NCBI RefSeq assembly: GCF_963583255.1
Contig: NC_084814.1
Span: forward strand, 17,717,464 to 17,781,463
Source of the DNA: Pyrus communis
Lineage: Eukaryota > Streptophyta > Magnoliopsida > Rosales > Rosaceae
Length of the DNA stretch: 64,000 nt
Direction of reading: 5' to 3'
Shown: in pieces, positions 60,692 through 64,000 of the stretch
Layout of the letters: every line of letters begins with the position of its first letter
How positions within the stretch are numbered: position 1 is the first letter of the stretch
The notes under the pieces: model-generated
What the model saw: only the letters and a program-made list of their open reading frames with translations
What the model was told of the DNA's origin: nothing
Databases searched by the model: none
Position numbers and translations under genes: made by a program

Positions 60692-60904
60692 CTACTCAGT
60701 TTGCAGTGCATCATGAATATGTCTTCGGATGAAGATCATGGCAATGGCTTTCTCAGTTTGGTCAACTGAGTTGTCCATCTCATCTTTAATGGCAGGATGC
60801 AAATTCTTTGCAGTGAGGTGGAGTTTCATATCTTGGACCCACTTGAGGTATTTTCTTCCAAAAACCTCCAAAGCGGTGAAGTCAAGTTTGTTTAAATTCA
60901 ACAT
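60692..60904 (-). pseudogene. Copia gag N-terminal remnant
   Basis: Begins MLNLNKLDFTALEVFGRKYL and contains TEKAIAMIFIRRHIHDALQTE, characteristic of plant copia gag. It stops early. Confidence 0.85.
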
Positions 60905-62613
60905 GTTCTTATCACAAAATAAATGGACAAGATGTGGTTAGTATAATGGAGAAAAAATCAATCCATTCACATATGAGTAGAACACTCAGGTTCTAATAGA
61001 CATGTATTGGTTTAAATTTACATGAAAAAAAAATTTCAGGTTTTTATAGGTGATGTTTTGAAGGAAAACTTCAAGTTTTCAAACAATGCATGTTTCTAGA
61101 AACTTCAGGTTTCGAAATGATTATGAACTTCAAGTTCATATGCTCTTGCAGACAAATACAAATATATATACAGAAATATGCAACAAGAAAATATGCAAAT
61201 AGATCTTCAGGTCTTGATAATAATTGAATTAATTATTTGGACTTTGGGCCAAAATTAAATTGTGGGTGAAAAAATTATAAAACCCATAGGGCCTAAAAAA
61301 AATAGGCATTTAAACTCGAGGCCCAAAATAATGGGCCAAAGTCCACAGGTGGGCTGAGTAATTTAAAACATGCCGCCCAGGCCCAAAAATTGGGCTAGAT
61401 TAGGCTCGGTTGGGCTGTAGGCCTAAGACAAATAAGCACGGATCTGCTGTTTCGCAGCATACGTGTTCTGGGGGGCACGATCAAGTGTGTCGTAGGCCAG
61501 GTGCACTGAATCACCAATTACGAGCTAGGATTTGGTGCGGTTGGGTGCAGGGAACTAAGAGAGCCCTACGGGGGTTGGGTTTTCCTGCGGTGGGGACGCA
61601 AATATAGCAAAGCCCAATTGGGATGGTGTTATTCGTTGGCTGAGCTTTGAGTAAAAAGCCTATATGCACAAACATATGGTGCAAATATAGGCCTAAATAA
61701 GGGTGCCACTCATGTGTAATGCATATACGGATACACCAATGTAACGGCTGGGATCTAATGCAGTGGGAACACAGTGGCCAATAGGCCAGTGTTAGGCTAA
61801 GTGAAATGTTGAAGCCCAAAGGGCTGGTGCTTGCCGAAAGACAGGCCAAACCCAAGTGGGCTTGGGTTTTTGATCCAAACACCCCATCATGAGCTGGGTG
61901 AGTTTGTCTGTCGTGGTGTAAAAAATCATGGTGAAAGCCGTGGGTTTAATGTCAACCCAAAAATTTGAACAGAAAGTAAAAACTCTCAATATTGTTTTTA
62001 GGAACCCTAAAAATTAAATCGAGATTTCGAAAGAAAAACTGATGAGATTCAAACAAATCGGTGACAACTTCAGGTTGTCTGGGAGGGTAGCCATGGTGGC
62101 TGGGCATGGCTTCAGGCCATGCTACTTGACGGTGCAAAAGATGCAACGCCGTCTGGGAGTCGAGTTTAGGGTTTGGGCCTGGAGCTGTGGCTCCAGGATT
62201 GGGTTTCTCAACTCAAGGAAGAGGATGACCCATGTGACATGGTTGGGTTTCAACGAAACCCTTAAAAAAAATTAATAATAATTCAATTCCAGATTATAAA
62301 ATTAATGAAATTTTATGTATATTCAACATATAATTTAATGCATAGACAAATATATGATGCAATTCATGGCAATATCAATTCACATAATTCAACAATTATG
62401 CATATAATGCATACAATTTATGTAGAATCTAAAATTCGAAAAATGTAAAGTTGGGTCATGCATTATGGTCAATGGTCATGCTATCAGGGCTGCAAAAATA
62501 TCAAGATAAAAACCGTTTTTTTGAAAGAATATGATTGCATGATGATATCGATGAACTGGTTTGATGCAGAAAACTTCCACGTTAGATTCCTAAGCGCAGT
62601 GGTAGAAGCGTGT

Positions 62614-62790
62614 TGATAACGTGGTGTAAAGGATGTGTTATTCCTCCTACGCAATGCCTTTATTTATAGTAATAAGAGAGAGAAGAAATCCTTCTCCTCC
62701 AAGGAATACAAGTCCTAATAGGGAAGAATAACTAGAATCAAATATAATCTAGGATTTACACAATCACACTTAAATAAGAAGTTTATAACA
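62614..62790 (-). repeat. LTR (5' LTR of the copia element)
   Basis: Starts tgataacgtggtgtaaagg on + and ends gtttataaca. On the minus strand it is followed by acacgcttctaccactg, the probable primer-binding region. Confidence 0.9.
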
Positions 62791-62884
62791 TTATTGAAAT
62801 TATTATTTTAATCTTTACCAATTAATTTTAATATTTTACAATTCTAATTAAGGGAAGGACAAAATTTGGTATTTTGAATGTTTC

Positions 62885-63118
62885 ACCATTTTGATGGATT
62901 TGGATCCCATCCGGATCCAAATTGTGGGGATCTTAGGGATTCTCACATCTTAGCCATTTATCGTGCATCATACGGTCAGAAACCATTTGACTTTGTTTAT
63001 TTAAAATTAAACACAAATAGTACTTAACGAAAGTTGACCGCATAATGTACGATGAACGGCTAAGATGTGGGGATCTCTAGGATCCCCACAAAATGGATCT
63101 GAAGAGAATCCTCTTTTG
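62885..63118. mobile_element. MITE, GGATCC-rich family, copy 2
   Basis: Left words ggatcccatccggatcc, gtggggatcttagg and cacatcttagccatttatcg are mirrored on the right (cggctaagatgtggggatc, ctaggatcccc). Same family as 26417-26624. It ends about 540 bp upstream of the FTSHI1 start codon. Confidence 0.75.
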
Positions 63119-63658
63119 ACATGCTCCCTTTATATACAGAGAAGACGAGAGACACAAGGAATGGGTGATAGGAATGGTGAAGTAAGAATCAACTAGTTCC
63201 CCACTTGATATGCTTCCTGATTTCAAGTATTGGATTATGGATTTTTGAACTGAACCTTGGTTCGGCGCTCTATGCCGAATTCGGTTTCAAAAAACCGAAG
63301 ACAAATGGACCATTTCATCAATCCCCAGACTCTTTGAGTTCGGTTGTTAACTACCGAACCTCTTTATTTTTGTCAATTTTTTAGAGAGCCGGACAAACCA
63401 AGAACCAAAAGGTTAATCGACTTCGGACCATGAAAGGCGAACCCGCCTGAAGAAACTTGACCCGGATAATATGAAACAGAACTCAAAACCTCTCTCAAAT
63501 GCTCAAAAGTTTCAAACTTTCCAACTCAAAATTCAGGCAACAAAATTGCAGAATTTTAAAAAATGAAGAATCATAAACCCTAAAAATATGAGCACAAACT
63601 GCCGCATTTCCCTCTAAAATTAAACCCCAATTGCTCAATTTTTTTCATGTTCCCAGCA
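63119..63658 (+). promoter_or_regulatory. Probable promoter and leader of the FTSHI1-like gene
   Basis: A tttatata word at 63129-63136 could be a TATA box, but that would leave a leader of about 500 bp, so the true start site is uncertain. The segment 63240-63370 has repeated ccgaa/ttcgg words. No gene. Confidence 0.35.
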
Positions 63659-64000
63659 ATGGCATCCATTGACATTCTCAATCCACCCAGAATTTGCATT
63701 CCCAAACCCCACACCCACTTCAAATCCCCAGCTCACTCGAAGCGTTTTGGTTTGGTTCGGAAACTTCAACCGCAGCTGCCTCTCCGCAGCGGGTCACTCA
63801 CCCTCCTCTGCCAAACGTCTTCCGGGCCGTCGTCAAGGTCCGGTGACAATAGCAAAACCCCCCAGGACGATTTTGTGGCCAGGGTTTTGAAGGAGAACCC
63901 TAGCCAGATTGAACCCAGGTACTTGGTTGGCGACAAGTTCTATACTTTGAAGGAAAAAGAGAGTTTGGGGAAGAATTCCAATGTGGGTTTTGTTGAACTC
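63659..64000 (+). CDS. FTSHI1: FTSHI1-like chloroplast protein, 5' part (runs off window)
   Basis: The first 114 codons are present and the frame is open to the window end. The N-terminus (MASIDILNPPRICIPKP..., rich in Ser, Arg, Pro and His) looks like a chloroplast transit peptide. After it comes DDFVARVLKENPSQIEPRYL followed by VGDKFYTLKEKESLGK, which matches my recollection of FTSHI1 (ARC1, At4g23940), an inactive FtsH-type AAA protein of the chloroplast envelope affecting plastid division and biogenesis. The AAA domain would lie beyond this window. The start is the first in-frame ATG. Confidence 0.82.
   Translation, partial: MASIDILNPPRICIPKPHTHFKSPAHSKRFGLVRKLQPQLPLRSGSLTLLCQTSSGPSSRSGDNSKTPQDDFVARVLKENPSQIEPRYLVGDKFYTLKEKESLGKNSNVGFVEL

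Larger units (their letters stand above)
55562..62790 (-). mobile_element. Decayed Ty1/copia LTR retrotransposon, 7.2 kb
   Basis: LTRs of about 176 bp at 55562-55737 and 62614-62790, coding strand minus. A purine-rich tract (reversed, aaggggagag) lies directly inside the left (3') LTR. Fragments appear in the Ty1/copia order gag, zinc knuckle, protease/pre-integrase, integrase, reverse transcriptase. All are separated by stops or frameshifts, so the element is inactive. An unusually long leader of about 1.7 kb (60905-62613) separates the 5' LTR from gag. No exact target duplication was found (gcatt and ttatt flank it). Confidence 0.93.

Noticed and set aside
61410..62275. Open frames in the copia leader
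   Set aside because: Overlapping frames on both strands with no homology that I recognise; probably the GC-biased leader only.

Overview
The window is nuclear DNA of a dicot plant. Genes are split by GT-AG introns, several leaders carry CT microsatellites, and most intergenic DNA is AT-rich and filled with MITEs, foldback elements and LTR retrotransposons. The repeat families look like those of Rosaceae of the apple/pear group. That assignment comes from memory of such sequences and was not searched.

Layout, left to right. (1) 1-4.1 kb: a 74-bp tandem repeat, a hAT-type non-autonomous element and a 154-bp MITE. (2) 4.1-9.1 kb, +: a complete 16-exon dynamin-related GTPase of the DRP1A type. 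(3) 10.4-12.7 kb, +: a class-3 lipase-fold hydrolase (At4g10955-like) with a leader intron. (4) 14.0-14.8 kb: a tandem duplication carrying a hairpin MITE in each copy. (5) 15.6-16.3 kb, -: a single-exon NDR1/HIN1-like LEA_2 membrane protein. (6) 19.5-21.8 kb, -: a phosphatidylinositol 4-kinase gamma with two ubiquitin-like domains. (7) 22.8-27.1 kb: a repeat nest centred on a 2.56-kb foldback element with a hAT element inserted in it. (8) 28.6-31.5 kb, -: a gag-only LTR retrotransposon with an exact 5-bp target duplication. (9) 32.4-34.2 kb, +: a secreted GDSL esterase/lipase. (10) 36.8-39.3 kb, -: an 8-exon calcineurin B-like calcium sensor without the usual myristoylated Gly2. (11) 40.7-47.0 kb, +: a RING/PHD gene of the At4g10930 type that is broken in several places. 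(12) 48.6-54.1 kb, -: a SINA-type E3 ubiquitin ligase whose 4-kb first intron holds a Mutator-like foldback element and a three-deep MITE nest. (13) 55.6-62.8 kb, -: a decayed Ty1/copia retrotransposon. (14) 63.7 kb to the window end, +: the first 114 codons of a chloroplast FTSHI1-like protein.

The genes are independent single-copy plant genes: membrane scission, phosphoinositide and calcium signalling, ubiquitination, lipid hydrolysis and plastid biogenesis. They do not form one pathway. I see no cluster or novel multi-gene system. The most unusual feature is the rearrangement scar in the RING/PHD gene. There a 42-bp piece of a downstream intron and about 90 bp of coding sequence have been inserted in inverted orientation where a large part of the exon appears to be missing. 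With a RING finger lacking two metal ligands, a frameshift and an early stop, this locus is probably a degenerating duplicate.
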